Source of the DNA: Pseudomonadota bacterium
Lineage (GTDB): Bacteria > Bdellovibrionota_B > Oligoflexia > Oligoflexales > CAIYRB01
Assembly (NCBI GenBank): GCA_026390435.1
Contig: JAPLFY010000030.1
Coordinates: 1-64,000, forward strand
Length of the DNA stretch: 64,000 bases
Reading direction: 5' to 3'
Shown: positions 16,670-24,501 of the stretch, piece by piece
Position numbering within the stretch: position 1 is the first letter of the stretch
Layout: the number at the start of each line of letters is the position of its first letter
The notes under the pieces: model-generated
Database searches by the model: none
What the model saw: only the letters and a program-made list of their open reading frames with translations
Told to the model about the DNA's origin: nothing
Position numbers and translations under genes: made by a program

Positions 16670-16957
16670 ATGTCTGATAAAATGCAATCTAAAGTGGAAA
16701 TGCTGGAGCGCGCTGTTTTGGAACTCGGCACCGAGCTCTTTAATCTCAAAGGGTCGATGGCCAAAAACCATGAAAGCCACGAGCAATTTCTCGCCACGAT
16801 AAAAGGCCTAAAACAACTTCTCGACGAGAAGGGTGTGATCACTGGTGATGATTTCGAAGCAGCCGTCGAACTAGGACGGGCGATCGAGCATTTCAATCCC
16901 CAGACCGAGCACGCCCTCACCCACGAGCTGGAAAAGATCAAGAAAGCGGGGCACTGA
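16670..16957 (+). CDS. Small coiled-coil hypothetical protein
   Basis: A 95-residue acidic, soluble protein without a signal peptide. Residues 5-50 have a heptad-like pattern (VEMLERAVLELGTELFNLKG, then IKGLKQLLDEKG), suggesting a coiled-coil dimer; a short GVITGDDFEAAVELG turn-helix follows. Function is not recognised. A GGGG run is the only ribosome-site-like feature. The next gene starts 23 bases downstream, so the two are probably co-transcribed with the amidase. Confidence 0.6.
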   Translation: MSDKMQSKVEMLERAVLELGTELFNLKGSMAKNHESHEQFLATIKGLKQLLDEKGVITGDDFEAAVELGRAIEHFNPQTEHALTHELEKIKKAGH

Positions 16958-16980
16958 TCGCCCGCTGTCATAGGGGGATC

Positions 16981-17808
16981 ATGTCTATGCGCCTTGCTCA
17001 TAGCTGCGCCGCAATCATAGTCGGCCTAATGACGCTGCCAAACTTGGCCTTATCAGCCGACGACCCCTTTGAGCTCCGTTACCGCTTTCAACAAAGAGAC
17101 GGTGTCCAGAGCCCTCATGTGTTTGTCCTCAAGTGGAAAGATGCTGGTTCAAACTTGTCCACCATCGATGTGCTTGAGCCAGAATCAAATAAAGTAATCC
17201 AATCTTTGGACCTGCCCGCTGACAAAGTCAGTCTCATTTGGCGGGACTTAGTGCCGAAGAAGAATCATGTGAAAGACAAGATCGTCGACTTTATCGACTA
17301 TAACTTTGATCAGTACGGCGACCTTAGACTGACTCAAAGCTGGCCTTACAAACCTGGCAATAAGTATTATCTAATTTGGCTATTCGACAACGGTGAGAAT
17401 AAATACAAGTTCTCCGAAGAGCTCAGTCGATTGCCCGCGCCTTCCGTCGATCAAAAAGCAAAGCGCGTTTACAGCACGACCTTAGGTAACTACGGTGGCG
17501 GCGAGTTCGTTAGTGACACATATTCAGTGGCACCCGACGGCAAACTCATCCTCGAAACCAAAGTTACCCAGAAAATCGTGCAGCCTGAAAAGCTAAATTT
17601 CCTGCGCGAAGTGCAAACTCAGGGCCTGGGTGAGCCTCGCCTTATGTGCCGCATCGAAATTCCGGCCGAAGGCCGACCACGTTGCGTCTGGGGCAAGGCG
17701 GAGGCCTGTGAGACCTTCATGCGCAAATCAGCTCCTTTTGAGCCCGTGGCTGAGAGCACAACAGGCCAGGAGGCCCCCGCTAAGGCGGCCTCCCAGACTA
17801 GTCACTAA
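16981..17808 (+). CDS. Secreted hypothetical protein
   Basis: A 275-residue protein with a Sec signal peptide (MRLAHSCAAIIVGLMTLPNLALSA, cut near residue 26). The mature part is rich in charged and aromatic residues with alternating strands (FELRYRFQQ, HVFVLKWKD, KYYLIWLFDNG), suggesting a beta-rich periplasmic protein. Three cysteines near the end (MCRIEI, RCVWG, ACETF) could form a disulfide. The tail is Ala/Thr/Glu-rich. No family is recognised. A GGGGGA site precedes the ATG. It ends 15 bases from the convergent sigma-54 activator gene. Confidence 0.65.
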   Translation: MSMRLAHSCAAIIVGLMTLPNLALSADDPFELRYRFQQRDGVQSPHVFVLKWKDAGSNLSTIDVLEPESNKVIQSLDLPADKVSLIWRDLVPKKNHVKDKIVDFIDYNFDQYGDLRLTQSWPYKPGNKYYLIWLFDNGENKYKFSEELSRLPAPSVDQKAKRVYSTTLGNYGGGEFVSDTYSVAPDGKLILETKVTQKIVQPEKLNFLREVQTQGLGEPRLMCRIEIPAEGRPRCVWGKAEACETFMRKSAPFEPVAESTTGQEAPAKAASQTSH

Positions 17809-17823
17809 GTCCTACACATTCCC

Positions 17824-19377
17824 TTAGATGGTCCGCTTATCCAGGCCGTACTTTTCGACCTTCATAATCAAACCGGCTCGGCTAATGCCCAACTCTTTTG
17901 CAAGTTTTGACTTGTTCCAGCGCGTGCGTTCCAGGCCTTCGCGAATCATATCTTTTTCTAACTCTTCGAGAGCATCCTTCAAACGACCCGCTATCCGGTA
18001 GCCGGGATACTTATTTTTCGCGTTTTCGTAAATATGCTGACTGAGAACGTCCGGTGGAATCTCGCCTTCGTTAGACGAAAGTACACATGCTCGCTCAATT
18101 TCGTTTTCCAACTCGCGCACATTACCTGGCCAATCGTGATTGATCAGACGCTCCAAGGTGCCGCTGCTAATCAATTTACTTTGACCGCGCTCTTTATTAA
18201 ACTTCTTCAGAAAGTGCTCTGCTAGTAGAGGAATATCTTCCTTGCGTTCGCGCAGCGGAGGAACGGTCAAATTGATTACTTTCAAGCGGTAATACAAATC
18301 TTCGCGGAACTGACCTTCTTTGACCATCTTCTGCAATTCACGGTTGGTCGCAGCCAAGATCCGAACACTGACGCGTTTGGTCACCGTAGCGCCTACCGGG
18401 GTAAATGTTCCTTCCTGCAGGACTCGAAGCATCTTCACCTGCATAGACATCGATGTCTCGCCGATCTCATCGAGAAACAGCGTGCCACCATCCGCCTCTT
18501 CGAAGAGGCCTTTTTTGTCTTTAATCGCGCCGGTAAAGGCGCCCTTCATGTGACCAAAGAGCTCACTCTCAAGCAAGTTTTCGTTAAATGCACCGCAGTT
18601 GACCACAACAAATTTCTTATCTTTACGGCGGGAGTTGTAGTGCAAGGCTTTGGCAATCAGCTCCTTACCAGTTCCGTTTTCCCCGTTGATAAGTACCGTG
18701 GCATCAGAGTCGCACACACGATCAAGCAGACGATAGAGATCTTGCATTGGTGCAGATTTACCAATCATACGGTCAAAACTATAACGGGCTCCAAGTTCTT
18801 TATTCAGCTCGCCGACTTTTTCCTGCTCATCAAACACCCGTTTTTGCGAGACGATGATCTCTTCAACTACCATCTCAATCAGCTCTGTGAGATAGGCGAT
18901 GTCTTTCTCCGAAAGCACCGGAAGTGACTCAACGTGAGCCGTGAGCTCTGCTTCTCGTCCGGGAAAAGAACGCGCTAGATACGACTTAAGCCGCATCTTT
19001 TGCTCGTCCGCAGAATCGGCCACGAGAAATCCGTCGCCAAAAACACAACCCATGTACTTGCCTTCAACCCGGATCGGCACCGTAATGGTTGAGAATCCTG
19101 CATGACAGCGCGACATGCGCGCGTCTTTGCTGCGCGTTGTTTCTACCGTGGTTTGCCTAGCCGTGCCGCGGCAGGCCTCAAAGCCCTTGCCGTCACTAGT
19201 CACTGCTTGGCAAATTTGATTAAGAGGATTAAAGAACTTGCCCTCGGGAACACCCCGTAAAAGCCCCTTGGTGTCGGTGAAATTAATCTGTATCTTCCAC
19301 CACTTACCAACCAGCTCTCGAAGCCTGCGAATGACATGTAACTTGTCAAACTCGCTCCAGCGCACTTTGTCAGTCAT
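17824..19377 (-). CDS. Sigma-54-dependent activator with PocR-type sensor domain
   Basis: A 517-residue bacterial enhancer-binding protein. Residues 1-170 look like a PocR ligand-sensing domain with several cysteines (NQICQAV, EACRGT, SRCHAGF) and a YMGCVFGDGFLV strand; PocR-type domains bind small diols or hydrocarbons in known cases. The AAA+ core follows with Walker A GENGTGKE (near 235), the sigma-54-contacting GAFTGA loop, GTLFLDEIGE (Walker B) and the Arg-finger region. The end is a Fis-type HTH (NKSKLAKELGISRAGLIMKV). GGAG stands 7 bases before the ATG. The upstream region carries two dyads, which suggests autoregulation. Confidence 0.93.
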   Translation of the reverse strand: MTDKVRWSEFDKLHVIRRLRELVGKWWKIQINFTDTKGLLRGVPEGKFFNPLNQICQAVTSDGKGFEACRGTARQTTVETTRSKDARMSRCHAGFSTITVPIRVEGKYMGCVFGDGFLVADSADEQKMRLKSYLARSFPGREAELTAHVESLPVLSEKDIAYLTELIEMVVEEIIVSQKRVFDEQEKVGELNKELGARYSFDRMIGKSAPMQDLYRLLDRVCDSDATVLINGENGTGKELIAKALHYNSRRKDKKFVVVNCGAFNENLLESELFGHMKGAFTGAIKDKKGLFEEADGGTLFLDEIGETSMSMQVKMLRVLQEGTFTPVGATVTKRVSVRILAATNRELQKMVKEGQFREDLYYRLKVINLTVPPLRERKEDIPLLAEHFLKKFNKERGQSKLISSGTLERLINHDWPGNVRELENEIERACVLSSNEGEIPPDVLSQHIYENAKNKYPGYRIAGRLKDALEELEKDMIREGLERTRWNKSKLAKELGISRAGLIMKVEKYGLDKRTI

Positions 19378-19412
19378 CGGCTGCTCCTAAATGACTGTAA
19401 TCCCAATGATGG

Positions 19413-19501
19413 GCAATTGTTGGTAGTCACCATGACTACTTCCAAATCGCTCATCGGTCAAAATGCGTAAACTCTTTACAGGAATAATTGCCAACAATTG
19501 C
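19413..19501. promoter_or_regulatory. Nested dyads upstream of the PocR/sigma-54 activator
   Basis: GCAATTGTTGG (19413-19423) and CCAACAATTGC (19491-19501) are a perfect 11-base inverted repeat 67 bases apart. Beside the first arm lies GTAGTCA-CCA-TGACTAC (19423-19439), a perfect 7-base dyad. All lie in the 175-base gap between the activator start and lolA. The spacing suits a looping or two-site regulator such as the activator itself. Inside, on the minus strand, TAAAGAGT-N12-ACCGATGA (19478-19451) loosely resembles a sigma-28 promoter. Confidence 0.45.
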
Positions 19502-19552
19502 AGACCAGTGCTGATTCACTGGCAGATCTATAGACAATTTGCGTGGATATCC

Positions 19553-20209
19553 TTAGATGCTATCAGTAATTTTGACACCCGCTGGCAAAGCGAACGCTGA
19601 CGCGGGAATAGCCGCCCGACTTGGATTCTTAAACTCATGAATCAGTGAGTTTTTATTGTTTAAATCCATTTTTAGATAAGAAATGAACTCTTCCTTTTTG
19701 GCAAAGTGCAACTCGATCCCGACCAAGTCCCCTGGGCTCTTTGGACTGAGCCGGATCTTGATAAGGTCGCCCACCTCTTCAGCTTTGACTAGATCGTAGC
19801 GTTTTAGCAACGTGTCGACATTAAGCACTAGATCAATAACCTGCCGAAGTTCCTGCGCCTGCGCACCGTTTGGCGCATAGCGTTTGGCGGTGGCCGCGTC
19901 AGGACTGAAGTCGTAGAAAGACTTGCCATCGTAAATTTTGAACTCTTTGCTCGGTGTCTGCAGCATCCACTTAAACAGGTTGGGTTTGACAAAAAGCGCC
20001 CTGCCCTCGCGACGCGTGCTTTTACCGCGTAGCCCTGAGTACTTGGTCTGCACAAAATCGACTGTGAGAGCGTCAGAGGACTTCATTTTTGACTGGGCCG
20101 CACGCAGCTCTTCGACGCTCAGGTCCTTACCTAGTGCCACCGCTGGGGTAATTGCTAGAAGACAAACGGCCGCGAACTTCAGAAAAAATTTTGGCACTTT
20201 AGCCTCCAA
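19553..20209 (-). CDS. lolA: Outer-membrane lipoprotein carrier LolA
   Basis: A 218-residue periplasmic chaperone that ferries lipoproteins from LolCDE to the outer membrane. It has a signal peptide (FLKFAAVCLLAITPAVALG) and the LolA core: SVEELRAAQSKMKSS, LTVDFVQTKYS, REGRALFVKPNLFKWML, SFYDFSPDA, ELHFAKKEEFISYLKM and IPASAFALPAGVKI. This fits the half-barrel fold and the usual length. It follows pncC by 48 bases on the same strand. The neighbouring gene is not ftsK, which is at 48 kb, unlike the frequent ftsK-lolA linkage. Confidence 0.9.
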   Translation of the reverse strand: MEAKVPKFFLKFAAVCLLAITPAVALGKDLSVEELRAAQSKMKSSDALTVDFVQTKYSGLRGKSTRREGRALFVKPNLFKWMLQTPSKEFKIYDGKSFYDFSPDAATAKRYAPNGAQAQELRQVIDLVLNVDTLLKRYDLVKAEEVGDLIKIRLSPKSPGDLVGIELHFAKKEEFISYLKMDLNNKNSLIHEFKNPSRAAIPASAFALPAGVKITDSI

Positions 20210-20257
20210 TGTGGGTCCACTCGTATCTAAGATCTAAGAGCTACAGACGACAGTGCT

Positions 20258-20764
20258 TCAATCTTTAATCGCATCAGCAAGAAGTTGCAGAGCCGACTCG
20301 GCCGCTGCGCGGCGAATTGCCGCTCGATCACCGCTAAGAGTCAGCCTTGTGGCCACTTCACCAAAAGGTGAAGCTATGCCACAATATACTGTACCCACTG
20401 GTTTACCTGGACTGCCTCCGTCGGGTCCGGCAATGCCGGTAAGTGCAACAGCATAGGTAGCGCCTAGCCGGTCGCGAGCACCAGCCGCCATGGAGCGCGC
20501 TACTTCAGCACTAACGGCACCGAACCTTTCCAAGTCAGAGGGACCTACTCCGAGCATGCTAATCTTAACCCCGTTTGCGTAAGCACTAATGCCACCAACA
20601 AAAACAGCCGAACTACCGGGCAACTCCGTCAGCATGGTCGCCACCAAACCCCCGGTGCAACTCTCCGCTGTCGCTACTGTTGCCCCTTGTGACTGAAGTT
20701 TTCTCAGGATGTTCCGAAGCAATTCGGCGTTTAAAGTGTGAGCTGTTATAGTTACGTCTTCCAA
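20258..20764 (-). CDS. pncC: Nicotinamide-nucleotide amidase (CinA C-terminal domain)
   Basis: A 168-residue stand-alone CinA-C/PncC domain that deamidates nicotinamide mononucleotide to NaMN in pyridine-nucleotide recycling. TVATAESCTGGLVATMLTEL holds the conserved Ser/Cys region; GGISAYANGVKISMLGV, AVALTGIAGPDGGSPGKPVGTVY and the C-terminal helix follow. No MoCF (CinA N-terminal) domain is attached. The start is TTG, with CGGAG 7 bases upstream. It precedes lolA on the same strand. Functionally it pairs with nadA (24386-25450), the de novo NAD enzyme. Confidence 0.93.
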   Translation of the reverse strand: MEDVTITAHTLNAELLRNILRKLQSQGATVATAESCTGGLVATMLTELPGSSAVFVGGISAYANGVKISMLGVGPSDLERFGAVSAEVARSMAAGARDRLGATYAVALTGIAGPDGGSPGKPVGTVYCGIASPFGEVATRLTLSGDRAAIRRAAAESALQLLADAIKD

Positions 20765-20862
20765 AATGTTACTCCGAATGCCTACTGTTAACCCAAGTTA
20801 CCCCTAGTGACGTGACGGTCAAAGTGAATTAGCGTTACTAACTTGGATAAGAGGAGAAAAAA

Positions 20863-22551
20863 GTGAATCTTAGCTTCATTAAACCGACATCTCAGCCAGC
20901 CAAAGGCGCTCTCGATTTATCCGCATGGCGCGGCCTAGGGGATCTCCTCGAGCAGTCGTGTCACAAATATGGTGATGCGCCGGCCTTGACCTGCATGGGT
21001 ACAAATCTGACCTTTCGGCAATTTGACCGGCTTGCCGACCAGTTAGCGTCTTACTTTCAAAATGAGCTCGGGCTAAAAAAGGGTGATCGCCTTGCGATTA
21101 TGCTGCCCAATATCATGCAGTTCCCAATTACATTTTTTGCTGCCCTAAAAATTGGGGTCATTTGCGTCAACACCAACCCCCTTTACACCCCACGCGAAAT
21201 GCGCCACCAATTCAAGGATAGCGGCGCAAAAGCCATCGTCATCCTCGATCTGGTCGCTAAAAATCTCGAGGAAATTCTTGGTGACACCGACATTAAGCAC
21301 ATCATCGTGACCTCAATCGGCGACCAGCTTCCAACTTGGAAGGGCACATTGGTAAATACTGTGCTCAAACTTAAAGGCCAGGTGCCTAAGTTGGGCTTTG
21401 ATTTTGTCCCCTTCAAAACAGCACTGTCTCTAGGGGGTAAGGCCAAACATACCCGCCCAGACATCGACAACGAAGATGTCGCAATTCTTCAGTATACCGG
21501 TGGAACTACCGGAGTGTCCAAAGGGGCCATGCTGTTACACCGCAATGTACTCGCCAATGTTGTACAGATTCAGACCCTTGCTAGTGAAGTCGTCACGGAA
21601 GGTGGCGAATATGTACTTACTGCACTGCCGCTCTATCACATCTTCGCACTCTCCGTGAACTTCCTGGCCTTTCTCACGATGGGCCAACGAATGATACTCG
21701 TGCCTAAGCCAGTTCCCATCAAAAATTTAATGAAGGTAATGCGCAAGTATCCAATCTCAGTCATGACCGGGGTCAACACCCTTTTCAACGCCATGTTGAA
21801 TGACGAAGAATTTGTCAAAAACCCACCTAAACATCTTAAAATCGCCCTTGGTGGCGGCATGGCCGTGCAAGAAGCGGTTAATAAAAAATGGGCGAAACTC
21901 ACCGGTCTTCCCATCGTCGAGGGCTTTGGCTTGACCGAAGCCTCACCGGTAACTCATGTAAACCCGCTAAAGAAAGAGCTAATCAAAATGGGCTCCGTTG
22001 GCCACACCGTAGCCGGCACTGAAGCCAAGATCATGAACGAGCAAGGTGAAGAGGTAGCGCTTGGCGAAATCGGCGAACTCGTCGTCCGCGGCCCTCAAGT
22101 GATGGCCGGCTACTGGCAACGCCCTGACGAAACCGCTAAGGTCCTCCGCAACGGATGGCTATGGACCGGCGACATTGCTAAGCGCGATAGCAACGGCTAT
22201 TTCTATATCGTCGATCGCAAGAAAGACATGATTCTAGTGTCTGGTTTCAACGTATATCCAAATGAAATCGAAGAAGTATTGATGTCGCATCCAAAAGTGC
22301 TGGAAGCGGCGGTGGTGGGCATACCCGACGAGAATTCTGGCGAAGCCGTAAAGGCCTTTGTCGTTGCCAAAGACAAATCACTAACCGAAGGCGAGCTCAA
22401 GGCTCACTGCCAGAAGCAGCTAACTGGCTACAAGCGCCCACATCACTTTGAATTTCGCGACGAACTACCAAAAACTAATGTCGGAAAAATCCTCAGACGC
22501 AAACTAAGGGATGATCCGCCACCACAAGTTAAGCAAGTATCTAACGCCTAA
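20863..22551 (+). CDS. fadD: Long-chain fatty acid-CoA ligase
   Basis: A 562-residue adenylate-forming enzyme that activates fatty acids to acyl-CoA for beta-oxidation or phospholipid use. The P-loop is YTGGTTGVSKGAMLLHRN (near 213-230), followed by YHIFALSVNF, the GFGLTEASPVTH motif, WLWTGDIAKRDSNGYFYIVDRKKDMI (FACS-type motif) and the acyl-adenylate Lys in LPKTNVGKILRRKL. A GTG start follows GAGGAG. The length is normal for FadD. It stands alone and is followed by an 11-base-pair hairpin. Confidence 0.93.
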   Translation: MNLSFIKPTSQPAKGALDLSAWRGLGDLLEQSCHKYGDAPALTCMGTNLTFRQFDRLADQLASYFQNELGLKKGDRLAIMLPNIMQFPITFFAALKIGVICVNTNPLYTPREMRHQFKDSGAKAIVILDLVAKNLEEILGDTDIKHIIVTSIGDQLPTWKGTLVNTVLKLKGQVPKLGFDFVPFKTALSLGGKAKHTRPDIDNEDVAILQYTGGTTGVSKGAMLLHRNVLANVVQIQTLASEVVTEGGEYVLTALPLYHIFALSVNFLAFLTMGQRMILVPKPVPIKNLMKVMRKYPISVMTGVNTLFNAMLNDEEFVKNPPKHLKIALGGGMAVQEAVNKKWAKLTGLPIVEGFGLTEASPVTHVNPLKKELIKMGSVGHTVAGTEAKIMNEQGEEVALGEIGELVVRGPQVMAGYWQRPDETAKVLRNGWLWTGDIAKRDSNGYFYIVDRKKDMILVSGFNVYPNEIEEVLMSHPKVLEAAVVGIPDENSGEAVKAFVVAKDKSLTEGELKAHCQKQLTGYKRPHHFEFRDELPKTNVGKILRRKLRDDPPPQVKQVSNA

Positions 22552-22586
22552 GAATTAGCTGTCGATACTTTGCGGACCTACTAAAG

Positions 22587-22615
22587 CTCGCCCAGCAATC
22601 ACCGTGCTGGGCGAG
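22587..22615 (+). terminator. Hairpin downstream of fadD
   Basis: CTCGCCCAGCA and TGCTGGGCGAG form a perfect 11-base-pair stem with a 7-base loop, 36 bases after the fadD stop. It is very stable but no T run follows, so it may act as a processed 3' end rather than a classical factor-independent terminator. Confidence 0.6.
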
Positions 22616-22688
22616 GCGTCCTAATGCCTCACAATGCTGCTATCATAGAACGTGATCACCTAAACTTGATGACGAATCGAGCAAGCAT

Positions 22689-23255
22689 TTGGCTTATCTG
22701 CTGTTAACCATGGCACGCCTCGTCCTGGCGACATTTGCCTCGGCACAGGCCGCGTCGTTCGGCATTGGCACAACCGGCGGTGTCATGCAGCAGCCGACTA
22801 GCCACTACTACCATGCGACTTACGGGCTGGAAGCTACCACCGGCACTGAATCACAGAGATTTCTCCTGCGCGCCTCCTACGTCGAGCGCCCAGAATTTAG
22901 TGCCGACGGTTACGCCGACAAAGACTCTGGATGGTTCGGCCAGGTTGGCAGCAAGCTGACAAAAAAAGCCAACCAAGGACTTTATGCCTTCATCGGCGGC
23001 GGTCGCATGGCTGGGTATACAAAGCTCACCACCACAACAACTGCTTCGGCACCAAATACAGCAGATAGCAAAATTGCGAGTAACTATATTCAAAGCGGCG
23101 TGAGCGCATCGATCGACTATGCCGTGCGCTGGGGCCAATTCGATCTAGCTGCCGGACACCAAGTATTTATCGGTGTAGTCGATCGCACACAGCTTCAAGG
23201 CTACGTAGCTTGGCCCTATACTTTTTTCCACATCAGGGCCGGGGCTGCATGGTGA
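22689..23255 (+). CDS. Small outer-membrane barrel-like protein
   Basis: A 188-residue exported protein. A TTG start at 22689 gives a plausible signal peptide (MAYLLLTMARLVLATFASAQA); the ATG at 22710 would leave it very short, and there is no strong ribosome site for either. The mature part alternates polar and aromatic residues (FLLRASYVERPEF, GWFGQVGSKL, LYAFIGGGRMAGY, FFHIRAGAAW) and ends in Trp, as outer-membrane barrels often do. No family is recognised. Its stop overlaps the next start by 7 bases, opening a three-gene unit that ends in a matrixin protease. Confidence 0.6.
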   Translation: MAYLLLTMARLVLATFASAQAASFGIGTTGGVMQQPTSHYYHATYGLEATTGTESQRFLLRASYVERPEFSADGYADKDSGWFGQVGSKLTKKANQGLYAFIGGGRMAGYTKLTTTTTASAPNTADSKIASNYIQSGVSASIDYAVRWGQFDLAAGHQVFIGVVDRTQLQGYVAWPYTFFHIRAGAAW

Positions 23256-23740
23256 AGGTAAGAGTAACATTCCTTCTACTGCTAGCCTGCCTGTGCAGTG
23301 CCACTGCGTCAGCGGCCGAGAATCGCTATACTTTGACAGCGCAGTACGAATCCCTCGCGCCTAACGCCGGCGGGCAAATAGCTTACGGCCTGCGCCTCGC
23401 CACTAACAACTGGGAAGGTGGCATTTTCAGTAACCAGTATCTGACCGCTGGTGGCTTGCCGCTGTCTGGTGCTGTCTTTGATCGGCGTTTCGCCATTTGT
23501 GACGACTCGTGCTGGTGGCAATTTTTTGTGCAAGTCGGCGGCGGATTCTCCAATGCTGGGCCACTTGCCGAAGTCACCTGGGCGACGATCGTCCCACTCC
23601 TGCCGATATGGCTCCCTACCAGCGCGCCTAAATACTATCCCGCACTTCGCATAGACATCACCTCGCATATCATCTTCAGCCGCTATCGGGGCATCGCCTG
23701 GAGTTATCCTTTATGGGTTGGCGTCTCAATTCCATTCTAG
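23249..23740 (+). CDS. Second small outer-membrane barrel-like protein
   Basis: A 163-residue exported protein. ATG at 23249 is preferred: it gives a clean signal peptide (VKVRVTFLLLLACLCSATASA) and overlaps the previous stop by 7 bases, as coupled genes do. An upstream in-frame ATG at 23210 does not give one. Strand-like repeats (NRYTLTAQYESL, WWQFFVQVGGGFS, LWVGVSIPF) and a C-terminal Phe suggest an outer-membrane barrel, and it may be a distant paralogue of its neighbour. A Cys pair (ICDDSCWW) is odd for a barrel. Function unknown. Confidence 0.6.
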   Translation: MVKVRVTFLLLLACLCSATASAAENRYTLTAQYESLAPNAGGQIAYGLRLATNNWEGGIFSNQYLTAGGLPLSGAVFDRRFAICDDSCWWQFFVQVGGGFSNAGPLAEVTWATIVPLLPIWLPTSAPKYYPALRIDITSHIIFSRYRGIAWSYPLWVGVSIPF

Positions 23741-24501
23741 TCACGTTCTTAAATCTGCTGATTTGGGCGGCCAGTGCACAGGCCTACCCAACGCCAGTGG
23801 ATTTCAGCGGCAAATTGCTACGCTGGAATATTGATAAAAACAGCCCAGCCATTACCTATGCGATCGATGCTGAAACTCCAGACGACGCCACTTACTACCA
23901 AGATGCCGTCGCACAAGCAGCCCAACTATGGAGCGAGGTGCCGGGAAGTTACTTTAAATTCGAACCGGTAAGTTTAGACCAAGCGCCACAAGTAACTATT
24001 TATTTGCGCAGCAGTCTTAGCGATGTTCGGGAGACTGCGGGCTATACGATGTTTGACGAATACGAGAGCGATGCGCCCAAACATTGTTCCATTTACGTGA
24101 TGGTTGACCGCGCTACGTCAGATTACTGGATGGGGAAAATCTTTCTGCACGAGTTAGGTCACGCACTTGGTCTTGGACACAGCCTCGTGCCTGAGGCCAT
24201 CATGAGCTACAGCTTAGATGCTAATAGCTTTTCACTGGATCTAGACGATCATGCCGCTGTCGCTCACAGTTATCCTGCTAACGGCGACAAGCCACGTCTG
24301 CCGCTGGGCTGCTCGGTGCGCTCCGATGCCGGCCAGGTCGGCAGCAGTAATTTTCTGATTCTGCTACTGTTAGCCCCAGTCTTTTTCAGCCTATGGCCAG
24401 CATGCGGTCGATCGCTTTCTTCGCCCGCAGTCGCACGTCTTCGGGCACAATCACCTCGTAGCGCAGCTCCTGCAGACAGGTCAGAGTGTCCTCTAAAGTA
24501 A
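23713..24501 (+). CDS. Secreted matrixin-family zinc metalloprotease
   Basis: A 262-residue protein with a signal peptide (ILVTFLNLLIWAASAQA) and a metzincin core. The N-terminal YPTPVDFSGKLLRWN and an ANNWSEV-like AQLWSEVPGSYFKFEPV block lead to HELGHALGLGH (His146, Glu147, His150, His156) and the Met-turn AIMSYS, which define matrixins. After a Cys-Ser near 222 a hydrophobic helix (NFLILLLLAPVFFSLW) and an Arg-rich tail follow, recalling MYXO-CTERM-type sorting tails. The first 28 bases overlap the previous gene. The last 116 bases overlap the convergent nadA gene, so the tail sequence is constrained by nadA. Confidence 0.82.
   Translation: MGWRLNSILVTFLNLLIWAASAQAYPTPVDFSGKLLRWNIDKNSPAITYAIDAETPDDATYYQDAVAQAAQLWSEVPGSYFKFEPVSLDQAPQVTIYLRSSLSDVRETAGYTMFDEYESDAPKHCSIYVMVDRATSDYWMGKIFLHELGHALGLGHSLVPEAIMSYSLDANSFSLDLDDHAAVAHSYPANGDKPRLPLGCSVRSDAGQVGSSNFLILLLLAPVFFSLWPACGRSLSSPAVARLRAQSPRSAAPADRSECPLK

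Noticed and set aside
16605-16802. Alternative 65-residue frame upstream of and overlapping the coiled-coil gene
   Set aside because: Its composition is Arg/Trp-rich and it lies in the +1 frame of the more plausible 95-residue protein.
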